Below are positions 1-6,761 of a stretch of 64,000 nucleotides of DNA, piece by piece. The notes beneath the pieces were generated by a model that saw only the letters and a program-made list of their open reading frames with translations, had not been told where the DNA came from and searched no databases. A program made the translations under genes and the position numbers. Source of the DNA: Lysinibacillus louembei (GTDB taxonomy: Bacteria; Bacillota; Bacilli; Bacillales_A; Planococcaceae); NCBI RefSeq assembly GCF_033880585.1, contig NZ_CP137624.1, positions 3,011,501 to 3,075,500 of the forward strand. The letters are read 5' to 3'. Each line of letters opens with the position of its first letter. The stretch's first letter is position 1.

Positions 1-597
1 ATCATTAGCTTTGCTGTATTTATTATCACAGTGATTAATTTTGATTTAGGCATTTTTATCGTGCCGCTGTTAACCATCACAAGCTATTATGCAAGTAATA
101 AAGGGATGTTAGCATGGCAAAAGGCGAAGCGCAGCAAAATGCTTGGCTTAACACGCTCAGAATATAGACATATTGAACACCATCTTAAACAGGCAAAAAG
201 TGAATCAACACAGCTTATGCAGCAATATGTGCGCGTCCGCTCTGTACGTTCATTTAAATTAATTAATGAAATGAATAAGCTCGCAAAACGCATTATCAAT
301 ATTGTGCAAACAAATCCGCAAAAATTTTATGCGGTGGAGGATTTCTTCTATTCTCATCTGCCATCTGCGGTACAATTAATAGATAAGTACACATTATTAA
401 CAAAAGAGCAAGTTGGCGGAACAGATATCCATTTAGCATTAGAGGAAACACGCAAAACGCTAAAGGAGCTTTATGTCACAATGGAAGATGACTTAAAGCT
501 TGCATTAAGCTCAGATATTGAGCATTTAAAGCTTGAGCTTGATTTTGCAAAGCTTGAAAACAAAAAAAGGAAAGATCGTTTAATCGGTGGTGAATAA
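1..597 (+). CDS. xpaC: XpaC-family protein, 5' end outside window
   Basis: The reading frame is open to the first base of the window, so this is the C-terminal 198 residues of a longer protein. It begins inside a hydrophobic stretch (membrane segment, about residues 1-28, containing FAVFII and GIFIVPLL) followed by a basic, largely helical cytoplasmic part that ends KKRKDRLIGGE. A GTG at 31 could be read as a start, but it lies inside the membrane segment and has no ribosome binding site. The family is known from the B. subtilis xpaC-yaaN pair, and here too the next gene is a TelA homologue, beginning 3 bases after this stop. The biochemical role of XpaC proteins is not established. Family call from pattern and neighbour; moderate certainty. 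Confidence 0.75.
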   Translation: MISFAVFIITVINFDLGIFIVPLLTITSYYASNKGMLAWQKAKRSKMLGLTRSEYRHIEHHLKQAKSESTQLMQQYVRVRSVRSFKLINEMNKLAKRIINIVQTNPQKFYAVEDFFYSHLPSAVQLIDKYTLLTKEQVGGTDIHLALEETRKTLKELYVTMEDDLKLALSSDIEHLKLELDFAKLENKKRKDRLIGGE

Positions 598-599
598 TC

Positions 600-1655
600 A
601 TGCAACAAAATCCATTTGAAGCATTTAAAAATGCGGGAAGTCGCTTTGCTGAAATTGCTGAAGGGGAATTTCAGCTAGCGCAGGAAAGTTATTCTGTCAG
701 CCCTCTTTACGCCGCACTGAGCCAGCATGATAAAGGCCGTGCACTTACTTTAGCTGGAGAATTAAAAATTCATGTATATGAAAACGTGCTTGCTTTTGGC
801 TTACAGGCGCAGCAAGCACTTCGTGATTTTACAGCAAATATGGCAGTCCATATTCATCGCAAAGATCATAGTAAAGTCGGCGAGGTGCTCTCACAGCTCA
901 TTTCTTATTTAGAGCAAATTAACCCCGATGCGCTTGTGCAACAGGAAAAAGGCTTTTTAAGTAAGCTTTTTTCTAAGCAAAAGCAATCGACACAGGAGGT
1001 CATGACACATTATAAAAGGCTAAGCAAGCAAATTGACCGCCTTGCCATTCAGCTAGAGCATGCTCAAATGGGTTTATTGCGTGATTTTAAGCTATTAAAT
1101 GATTTATATTCGTTAAATGAGCAATACTTTACAGAAATTAATGTTTATATTGCAGCAGCTGAGCTGAAGCTAGCAGATGCGAAAAAGAATCTGCCTTCCG
1201 TTGAGCCGACAGACCCGATGGAACTACAGCAATTAAACGACAAAAAAATGGCGATTGAATGGCTTGATCGCCGCTTATATGATATGCAAATATCGCGTGA
1301 AATTGCCATTCAGGCAGCGCCACAAATTCGCTTAATGCAGCAAACGAATCAGCTATTAATCGATAAAATACAGGCATCTGTAATGACGACGATTCCGATG
1401 TGGCAAACGCAAATTTCTACGCTGTTAACAATGAATCAGCAGCGTCGTGTAGCGGAAGCACAGGATAAATTAATGCGTGCCTCTGATGAGCTTGCACGTA
1501 AAAATGGAAAAATGCTACAAATGAAATCAAAGCAGGCAGGCATTACACATGCAGATATCGACCAATTTAAGCAAACGCAATTAAGATTAGTACAAGATAT
1601 TGAAGAAACGTTGCGCGTCCACGCAAAAACAAATGATGTTTTTGAATCTATCTAA
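600..1655 (+). CDS. yaaN: TelA/YaaN-family toxic-anion-resistance-like protein
   Basis: A 351-residue soluble, almost entirely alpha-helical protein with no signal peptide or membrane segment. Its composition and length fit the TelA/KlaA family (TelA of plasmid RK2 is linked to tellurite resistance; YaaN is the Bacillus member). Recognisable features are the N-terminal SPLYAALS region, the central SKLFSKQKQSTQ segment and long coiled-coil-like stretches to the C-terminus (KLADAKKNLP, AEAQDKLMRASDELARKNGK). It follows xpaC by 3 bases, so the two are translated from one mRNA, and a strong terminator follows. Most TelA homologues in Firmicutes are associated with envelope or antimicrobial stress, but the function here is inference. 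Confidence 0.8.
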   Translation: MQQNPFEAFKNAGSRFAEIAEGEFQLAQESYSVSPLYAALSQHDKGRALTLAGELKIHVYENVLAFGLQAQQALRDFTANMAVHIHRKDHSKVGEVLSQLISYLEQINPDALVQQEKGFLSKLFSKQKQSTQEVMTHYKRLSKQIDRLAIQLEHAQMGLLRDFKLLNDLYSLNEQYFTEINVYIAAAELKLADAKKNLPSVEPTDPMELQQLNDKKMAIEWLDRRLYDMQISREIAIQAAPQIRLMQQTNQLLIDKIQASVMTTIPMWQTQISTLLTMNQQRRVAEAQDKLMRASDELARKNGKMLQMKSKQAGITHADIDQFKQTQLRLVQDIEETLRVHAKTNDVFESI

Positions 1656-1699
1656 AAAACGAGACCAAAGCCTTTAGGGACTTTGGTCTCGCTTTTTCA
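1655..1699 (+). terminator. Bidirectional terminator after yaaN
   Basis: An 11-bp perfect stem, CGAGACCAAAG (1660-1670) with CTTTGGTCTCG (1681-1691), 10-base loop, preceded by an A-run and followed by CTTTTT. It serves yaaN on the plus strand and the small gene ending at 1697 on the minus strand. Confidence 0.88.
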
Positions 1700-1894
1700 T
1701 TCAAAGTAATCTTTATAGTAGCCACCGACATTGCCTGTGTTGTCTACTACAAAAAGAAATTCCTCTGTTTCATTTTTCACTTCGTACTCTTTGCCAACTG
1801 TTAGCACATTTGACACTAAATATTTTGCGGCATTCGTATGCACACATTTTACAGTGCGAATCGTTGGTGCTTCTTTCCATTTCAAATGTAACAT
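1697..1894 (-). CDS. Small conserved protein, DUF6501-like
   Basis: A 65-residue basic-acidic cytoplasmic protein without membrane segments. The sequence MLHLKWKEAPTIRTVKC, the central VLTVGKEYEVKNETEEF and the end NTGNVGGYYKDYFE match my memory of a small protein family (DUF6501) widespread in Bacillales. The GKEYEV and GYYKDYF pieces suggest a compact beta-barrel. No function is known. It is transcribed alone, convergent to yaaN, with which it shares the terminator. Confidence 0.75.
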   Translation of the reverse strand: MLHLKWKEAPTIRTVKCVHTNAAKYLVSNVLTVGKEYEVKNETEEFLFVVDNTGNVGGYYKDYFE

Positions 1895-2065
1895 GAACGC
1901 AATAACCTCACTTTATCTACATAACATTGATTTCTTTATTATTTTATATGATTTTTTGCATGAATGATAGCATTTCGCCTAAATAATTATCATCTTTGCC
2001 CTTTTTATAGCACTTGTTTGAAGCGAACTTATGGGCATGTTAAAATCATAAATGAGGTGAATACT

Positions 2066-2155
2066 ATGTCAAGCATACCAAGCTGGTTTTGGGCTTTAGC
2101 TATTGCATTTGCAATTATTTTCGTCATCGTTTCCGAATGGAATTCAAGACGCTAA
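2066..2155 (+). CDS. Small single-pass membrane protein (29 aa)
   Basis: ATG at 2066 lies six bases after GAGGTG (2054-2059). The product MSSIPSWFWALAIAFAII... is one hydrophobic helix (about residues 5-24) ending in a charged EWNSRR tail, the usual design of small Bacillus membrane proteins. An in-frame start further upstream (1964) would add 34 residues but has no ribosome binding site. Function unknown. Confidence 0.5.
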   Translation: MSSIPSWFWALAIAFAIIFVIVSEWNSRR

Positions 2156-2165
2156 CTTTACATAG

Positions 2166-2204
2166 CGGAATAATCAATTGCGCTGAGGCGTAGTTGATTA
2201 TTTC
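2166..2204 (-). terminator. Possible weak terminator after transporter ATPase gene
   Basis: AATAATCAA (2169-2177) pairs with TTGATTATT (2194-2202), with an inner CGC/GCG pair. The hairpin overlaps the stop codon of the ATPase gene; there is no long T-run, so this is a weak call. Confidence 0.35.
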
Positions 2205-2932
2205 AATGTACGCTTTAAAAATTCCTTCGTGCGCTCATGTTTCGGGTTGACTAACACTTGTTCTGGGCGACCTTCCTCGACAATAACACCTTTATCCATA
2301 AAGACGATACGGTCAGCCACTTCACGTGCAAACTCCATCTCATGTGTTACAATCAGCATTGTATTGCCTTGATCTGCTAGTGTACGCATTACTTTTAATA
2401 CTTCCCCTACCATCTCAGGATCAAGTGCTGATGTTGGCTCATCAAATAGCATAACATCTGGGTCCATCGCTAATGCTCGCGCAATGGCTACACGCTGCTT
2501 TTGTCCACCCGAGAGCTGACGCGCCTTCGCATTTTTATACTTTGCCATTCCAACGATTTCTAAATATTTCATCGCATTATCAATCGCCTCTGCCTTGCTG
2601 CGCTTTAGCACTTTTTGTTGACCAAGTGTACAATTGTTCAACACATTTAAATTATTAAATAAATTAAACTGTTGAAATACCATACCTAAATGTGTGCGGT
2701 ATTCCTCCACATTATGCTGATTGTCTAAAATATTTTCACCATTATAAATGATGCTGCCACCAGAAGGCGTTTCAAGTAGATTGACACAGCGAAGCAATGT
2801 CGATTTCCCTGAGCCAGAGGAGCCAATTAAGCAAACAACCTCCCCTTTTGCTACCGAAAAATTCACATCGCGTAACACCTCATGAGAGCCAAATGATTTG
2901 CTTAAATTTTTAATTTCAATTACCGCTGTCAT
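2198..2932 (-). CDS. Polar amino acid (probably lysine) ABC transporter, ATP-binding subunit
   Basis: A 244-residue ABC ATPase of the GlnQ/HisP class that powers uptake through the partner permease. Walker [10 protein letters not shown] is at residues 37-45, Q-loop FQQF near 87, signature LSGGQ at 140-144, Walker B VMLFDEP at 160-166 and the switch His in VTHEM. It is the last gene of a three-gene operon (binding protein, permease, ATPase); its ATG overlaps the end of the permease gene by 4 bases. The lysine riboswitch at the head of the operon, not the protein sequence, suggests lysine as substrate. Confidence 0.9.
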   Translation of the reverse strand: MTAVIEIKNLSKSFGSHEVLRDVNFSVAKGEVVCLIGSSGSGKSTLLRCVNLLETPSGGSIIYNGENILDNQHNVEEYRTHLGMVFQQFNLFNNLNVLNNCTLGQQKVLKRSKAEAIDNAMKYLEIVGMAKYKNAKARQLSGGQKQRVAIARALAMDPDVMLFDEPTSALDPEMVGEVLKVMRTLADQGNTMLIVTHEMEFAREVADRIVFMDKGVIVEEGRPEQVLVNPKHERTKEFLKRTLK

Positions 2933-3666
2933 TGCACTTGCCCCTCCCGTTCTTTATCTACTTGGTAGGCATCTGCCCCATCGATTTTGCGCTCGATAAG
3001 ACGCAGAATCCGCGTTGCCGTAAATGTCAAAATTAAATACATCAAGCTGGCAATTAAAAAGGCTTCCGCATATTTAAAGCTCGCGCCTCCAATCGATTTC
3101 GTTTGGAAAAATAGCTCCGTCACACTAATAACACTTAGCACGGCAGAATCTTTAATATTCATGACAAGCTGATTGCCTGTTGCAGGTAAAATATTGCGTA
3201 TCACCTGAGGTAAAATAACGAATACCATCGTTTTAACGTGATTCATGCCAATTGCTTGGGCTGCTTCATATTGCCCTTTATCAACAGATACAATTCCACC
3301 ACGAACAATTTCAGCCATATAAGCACCTGTATTTAATCCAACAACAACAAGTGCTGCAACAAAGCGATTCAGCTCGATGCCATATGCCGCTAATCCATAA
3401 AAGACAACCATCGCCTGTACAATCATTGGTGTACCACGGAAAACTTCCACATAACAAGTTAAAATAAAATTAATAATTTTTAATAAGATCGTTTTCAATG
3501 ACCATGATTTTGATTTCATTGGAATCGTATGCATAATACCGATAAACAATCCGATAAACGCACCAATAATTGTACTAATAATGGCAATTGCGATTGTCAT
3601 GTAAGCGCCGCGCAAAAACATCGGCCAGTTATTTTGTAGCATCACTAGCACCGTTTCAAACTGCAT
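2929..3666 (-). CDS. Polar amino acid (probably lysine) ABC transporter, permease
   Basis: A 245-residue inner membrane permease of the HisM/GlnP (PAAT) family with about five membrane helices. The cytoplasmic coupling loop [22 protein letters not shown]-type motif (EAA loop) lies in the C-terminal half, and the usual family features [13 protein letters not shown] and [12 protein letters not shown] are present. Start chosen at the ATG behind AAGGAGGG with 5-base spacing. It sits 71 bases downstream of the binding-protein gene and overlaps the ATPase gene by 4 bases, so the three are co-translated parts of one transporter. Family assignment is secure; substrate is inferred from the riboswitch. 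Confidence 0.9.
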   Translation of the reverse strand: MQFETVLVMLQNNWPMFLRGAYMTIAIAIISTIIGAFIGLFIGIMHTIPMKSKSWSLKTILLKIINFILTCYVEVFRGTPMIVQAMVVFYGLAAYGIELNRFVAALVVVGLNTGAYMAEIVRGGIVSVDKGQYEAAQAIGMNHVKTMVFVILPQVIRNILPATGNQLVMNIKDSAVLSVISVTELFFQTKSIGGASFKYAEAFLIASLMYLILTFTATRILRLIERKIDGADAYQVDKEREGQVQ

Positions 3667-3737
3667 AAAATCCCTCCTTCTCCTTCAAGAAATTGTCTGA
3701 AAAGCGATATGCTTCTCAGACAATTAGCTTGCCATTG

Positions 3738-4586
3738 TTATTCAGCAGCTGGCTGATTAGCAATTGCCTCTTCCATTAACTTTTGACGGTCATCCTCAGA
3801 AATGCTTGCTAATACTTCATTCATTTTCTCTGTCAGCTCATAGCCTTTACGTACACCAATCGCTACATCTGTTGCACCTGGGTCTGTTTCAAAGCCATCT
3901 TCTAGCTCTGCATATGCAAAGTTTTCATTTGCCATTGCAGCGGAAATCGCTTCAGGGCGTTCTGCTACGTAGCCGTCAATTACACCTGATTGAACAGCAA
4001 TACGCATTGCAGGGAAGTTATCCATTGCTACTTCCTTTTTCACACCAGGAATTTGGTCGATTACTAAATAGTTCGATGTATTTAGCTGTGATGTGATTTT
4101 TGCTCCTGAAAATTCAGCTAATGTTTTGGCATTTTCATATGGGCTGCCTTTTTTCACAACGATAACGAAATCAGATGTGTAGTAGTTTGATGTGAAATCG
4201 ATTGATTGCTTACGCTCTTCCGTTGGGCTCATCCCTGCGATAATTGCATCTACAACGCCTGATTGTAGTGCTGGTACTAAACCATCCCATTCTGTTTTGA
4301 CAATTTCAAGCTCCAAGCCAAGCTCATCTGCGATTTTTTTCGCGATTTGCACATCGTAGCCCCCCGCATATTCCGCAGAGCCACTAATTTTTACTGCCCC
4401 ATTCGCGTCTGTCTGCTGTGTCCAGTTGAACGGTGCATAGCCTGCCTCCATGCCTACTTTCAATACTTTTTTACCTTCTTCGCCGCCTTCTGATGAAGCG
4501 TTTTTGTCGTCGCTACCCGTGCCACATGCCGCTACAATAAGTGCAGTTAGCATGGCCACAAGCATCATCATTAATTTTTTGTTCAT
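3738..4586 (-). CDS. Polar amino acid (probably lysine) ABC transporter, substrate-binding lipoprotein
   Basis: A 282-residue extracellular solute-binding protein of family 3. It has a lipoprotein signal peptide with lipobox IVAAC (Cys21), a charged linker rich in Ser/Gly/Glu, then the two-lobed binding fold beginning KVLKVGMEAGYAPFNW. Conserved family features include GGYDVQIAKKIA, the DAIIAGMSPTEERKQSIDFT stretch and YYTSDFVIVV. First gene of the operon; SD AAAGGAG precedes the ATG. A promoter, a lysine riboswitch aptamer and an intrinsic terminator lie upstream (4636-4953), so expression should fall when lysine is plentiful. Lysine specificity is therefore inference from regulation. Confidence 0.9.
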   Translation of the reverse strand: MNKKLMMMLVAMLTALIVAACGTGSDDKNASSEGGEEGKKVLKVGMEAGYAPFNWTQQTDANGAVKISGSAEYAGGYDVQIAKKIADELGLELEIVKTEWDGLVPALQSGVVDAIIAGMSPTEERKQSIDFTSNYYTSDFVIVVKKGSPYENAKTLAEFSGAKITSQLNTSNYLVIDQIPGVKKEVAMDNFPAMRIAVQSGVIDGYVAERPEAISAAMANENFAYAELEDGFETDPGATDVAIGVRKGYELTEKMNEVLASISEDDRQKLMEEAIANQPAAE

Positions 4587-4635
4587 CGTAAATTGCTCCT
4601 TTTCTTTAGTTTTTAGGCTTTATTTTATACAAAAA

Positions 4636-4662
4636 AGCGACCTAAAGAATTTTAGGTCGCTG
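4636..4662 (-). terminator. Riboswitch-controlled terminator of the lysine transporter operon
   Basis: GCGACCTAAA (4637-4646, plus-strand reading) pairs perfectly with TTTAGGTCGC (4651-4660) around a 4-base loop; on the minus strand the stem is followed by TTTTTT. It lies 50 bases before the binding-protein start and after the aptamer, the position expected of an expression platform that stops transcription when lysine is bound. Confidence 0.85.
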
Positions 4663-4699
4663 CCATTTAATAAAATAAAAGCCCAAATCCTCTTAGTTC

Positions 4700-4895
4700 C
4701 ATTGATGAGATAGCACAACTTGAGTAAGCTGGAAAGAAATACTCAAGACAGTCCTGCAGTTATTCACTACAGACCCAGCATATCGGATAAGAGCCTCCCG
4801 ATACACTTCGGCGATATTTCCTTCTTTTCCATTTCACTGTTGCTCAAACTCCATGAAAAACTATTAAATACCGCGCCTCTACCCCACTTGAACGT
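4700..4895 (-). promoter_or_regulatory. Lysine riboswitch (L-box) aptamer
   Basis: On the minus strand the region reads the L-box signature in order: GGGGTAGAGGCGCGG (5' P1 and junction), then CGCCGAAGTG, then TGCTGGGTCTGT, GCAGGACTGTC, the P5 hairpin CTTGAGTA...TACTCAAG, and GCTATCTC closing P1. These elements and their spacing match the known lysine riboswitch, for example the one before lysC in B. subtilis. It is followed by a perfect intrinsic terminator, so control is probably by premature termination on lysine binding. A promoter lies immediately upstream. Confidence 0.92.
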
Positions 4896-4924
4896 GAGGC
4901 ATTACTTATAAAGTTATTAGGTAA

Positions 4925-4953
4925 ATGATATACTACGAAATTACTATTGTCAA
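4925..4953 (-). promoter_or_regulatory. Sigma-A promoter of the lysine transporter operon
   Basis: Minus-strand TTGACA (4948-4953), 17-base spacer, TATCAT (4925-4930). It lies about 30 bases before the first conserved base of the lysine aptamer, so the transcript would begin just ahead of it. Confidence 0.75.
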
Positions 4954-5033
4954 TATGATTTATGCTGGTTTAACTTGGAAGTAGCTTAATTTGATATAAT
5001 CATCATTAAGGGCTTGATGGGAGGTTAAATAGT

Positions 5034-5300
5034 GTGAAGAAGAAGAAGAAAATTAAAATCAAAACCATTATCGGATGGACATTTTGGAGTTTAGTAATGG
5101 GGTTTTGTTACTATTTACTATGGATAAGAAGAGATTTAGATATGGATCAATCACTTTGGTTTCAAATTGTTAGTGTAATCTGTTGGTCATTAGTAGCTTC
5201 TATGGCTTTTCAGCAAAAAAGATATTTGTGGGCGTTTATTCCTGCTGGATTGGCAGGGCTTCATTTATCGAATATCCTTTTAGTATACGTTATTCGATGA
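5034..5300 (+). CDS. Small membrane protein of unknown function
   Basis: An 88-residue protein starting at GTG with SD GGGAGG nine bases upstream. A very basic N-terminus (KKKKKIKIK) is followed by three predicted membrane helices: about residues 11-31, 42-60 and 66-86. I do not recognise a family. The TGA stop codon (5298-5300) is also the first TGA of a 21-bp tandem repeat that follows. The gene stands alone between the divergent lysine transporter operon and the convergent odhB. Confidence 0.6.
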   Translation: MKKKKKIKIKTIIGWTFWSLVMGFCYYLLWIRRDLDMDQSLWFQIVSVICWSLVASMAFQQKRYLWAFIPAGLAGLHLSNILLVYVIR

Positions 5301-5400
5301 GCGAATTCGGCGATTGGTTGAGCGAGTTTGCATGTTCGTTGAGCGAATTTTGGCATTGGTTGAGCGAATTTCATTATTCGTTGAGCAAATCGGGACTTTT
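5298..5400. repeat. 21-bp tandem repeat, five units
   Basis: TGAGCG (TGAGCA in the last unit) recurs at 5298, 5319, 5340, 5361 and 5382, an exact 21-base period. The units share TTGAGCGAATTT followed by a variable nine-base tail that alternates between ...ATTGG and ...TTCG. It begins in the stop codon of the upstream small gene and ends just before the odhB terminator. Confidence 0.85.
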
Positions 5401-5405
5401 TCCTC

Positions 5406-5443
5406 ATAAAAAAGCAGCCAGACAAAGCGTCTGACTGCTTTCA
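5406..5443 (-). terminator. Terminator after odhB (bidirectional)
   Basis: AAGCAG-C-CAGAC (5412-5423) pairs with GTCTG-A-CTGCTT (5429-5440), one internal mismatch, 5-base loop; on the minus strand it is followed by TTTTTT, 11 bases after the odhB stop. Confidence 0.8.
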
Positions 5444-5450
5444 TTTTCAA

Positions 5451-6692
5451 TTATGAGTTTAATAATAAATCTTCTGGGTTCTCGATTAATTCTTTTACTG
5501 TTTTTAGGAAGCCTACAGAATCTTTACCATCGATAATACGGTGATCATATGATAATGCCACGTACATCATTGGACGGATTTCGATTTCGCCGTTTACTGC
5601 TACTGGGCGTTGAACGATTGAGTGCATACCTAAAATACCAGCTTGTGTACCGTTCATGATTGGTGTTGACATTAATGAGCCGAATACACCACCGTTTGTG
5701 ATTGTGAATGAGCCGCCTGCCATGTCGTTTAAGCCTAATTTTTTATCGCGTGCTTTTTTCGCTAAGTCTGCGATATCTTTTTCGATGTCTGCAAAGTTTT
5801 TAGCGTTTGCATCACGCACAACTGGTACAACTAAGCCTTCTTCAGTTGATACGGCAATACCGATATCGAAGAAGTTGTTTAAGTGAATTTCGTCACCATT
5901 GATTTGTGCATTTACGTAAGGGTATTTCTTAAGTGCTGCAACAACTGCTTTTGTGAAGAATGACATGAAGCCTAATTTAATGTCGTTTTCTTTCACGAAT
6001 TGGTCTTGCTTGCGTTTACGTAATGCCATGATGTTTGTCATGTCGATTTCGTTAAATGTTGTTAACATCGCTGTTGATTGCTTCACTTCTAATAAGCGTT
6101 TCGCAATTGTTTGACGACGACGAGACATTTTTTCAATTGTTACGCGATCTGTTTCTGCTGCTGGAGCAAAAACAACTGGACCGTTATTTGTTGCGATTGG
6201 CGCTGCTGCCACTGGTGCTGTACCATGTGCTGCTACGTCTTGTACACGCACGCGACCTTGTGGGTCTACTGGTGATACAGCTGCTAAGTCGATACCTTTT
6301 TCACGTGCTAATTTACGTGCTGCTGGGCTTGCTACTACACGTTCGTTTGATGTTTCAACAGCCGGTGCTGGTGCTGCAGCAGCTTTTGGTGCTTCCTGTG
6401 CAGGAGCAGCTGGCGCTGGTGCCGCTTCTTGTGCTGCTGGCGCTGGCGCTGCGCCTTCGCCTGCTTCTACAACGGCAATCACTTGTCCAACAAGCACTGT
6501 GTCGCCTTCTTCAGCTAAAATTTGTGTTAATACGCCTGCTTCTTCTGAAATGATTTCTGCGTTTACTTTATCTGTTTCTAATTCAACGATGAATTCGCCT
6601 TTTTCTACGCGATCTCCAACCTTTTTCACCCACTGGGCAATTGTACCTTCTGTAATCGATTCTGCTAATTCAGGGACTTTAATCTCAGCCAC
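5451..6692 (-). CDS. odhB: 2-oxoglutarate dehydrogenase E2, dihydrolipoamide succinyltransferase
   Basis: Transfers the succinyl group to CoA in the 2-oxoglutarate dehydrogenase complex of the TCA cycle. A lipoyl domain occupies residues 1-76 with the lipoylated Lys in [10 protein letters not shown] (Lys42); an Ala/Pro-rich linker follows; the peripheral subunit-binding domain is around 120-157 ([15 protein letters not shown]); the catalytic domain ends SYDHRIIDG with His384 and Asp388. I place the start at the GTG at 6692 because it gives the canonical [12 protein letters not shown] beginning and sits 8 bases after AAAGGAGG; the ATG six bases earlier is too close to that site. It follows odhA by about 70 bases in one operon. 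Confidence 0.95.
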   Translation of the reverse strand: MAEIKVPELAESITEGTIAQWVKKVGDRVEKGEFIVELETDKVNAEIISEEAGVLTQILAEEGDTVLVGQVIAVVEAGEGAAPAPAAQEAAPAPAAPAQEAPKAAAAPAPAVETSNERVVASPAARKLAREKGIDLAAVSPVDPQGRVRVQDVAAHGTAPVAAAPIATNNGPVVFAPAAETDRVTIEKMSRRRQTIAKRLLEVKQSTAMLTTFNEIDMTNIMALRKRKQDQFVKENDIKLGFMSFFTKAVVAALKKYPYVNAQINGDEIHLNNFFDIGIAVSTEEGLVVPVVRDANAKNFADIEKDIADLAKKARDKKLGLNDMAGGSFTITNGGVFGSLMSTPIMNGTQAGILGMHSIVQRPVAVNGEIEIRPMMYVALSYDHRIIDGKDSVGFLKTVKELIENPEDLLLNS

Positions 6693-6761
6693 TTTCATTT
6701 CCTCCTTTAAATTGAGAAAGGCTAACGGAGAGCCTTTCTCGCCTTCTTCAACATTATACTA

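Noticed and set aside
4720-4911. 63-codon plus-strand frame
   Set aside because: It is the reverse complement of the lysine riboswitch aptamer.
5183-5434. 83-codon frame with repeated LSEF heptads
   Set aside because: It reads through the 21-bp tandem repeat in a frame shifted from the supported small membrane gene and has no ribosome binding site.
6056-6553. 165-codon Leu-rich frame opposite odhB
   Set aside because: Mirror of the Ala/Pro-rich linker of OdhB on the other strand.
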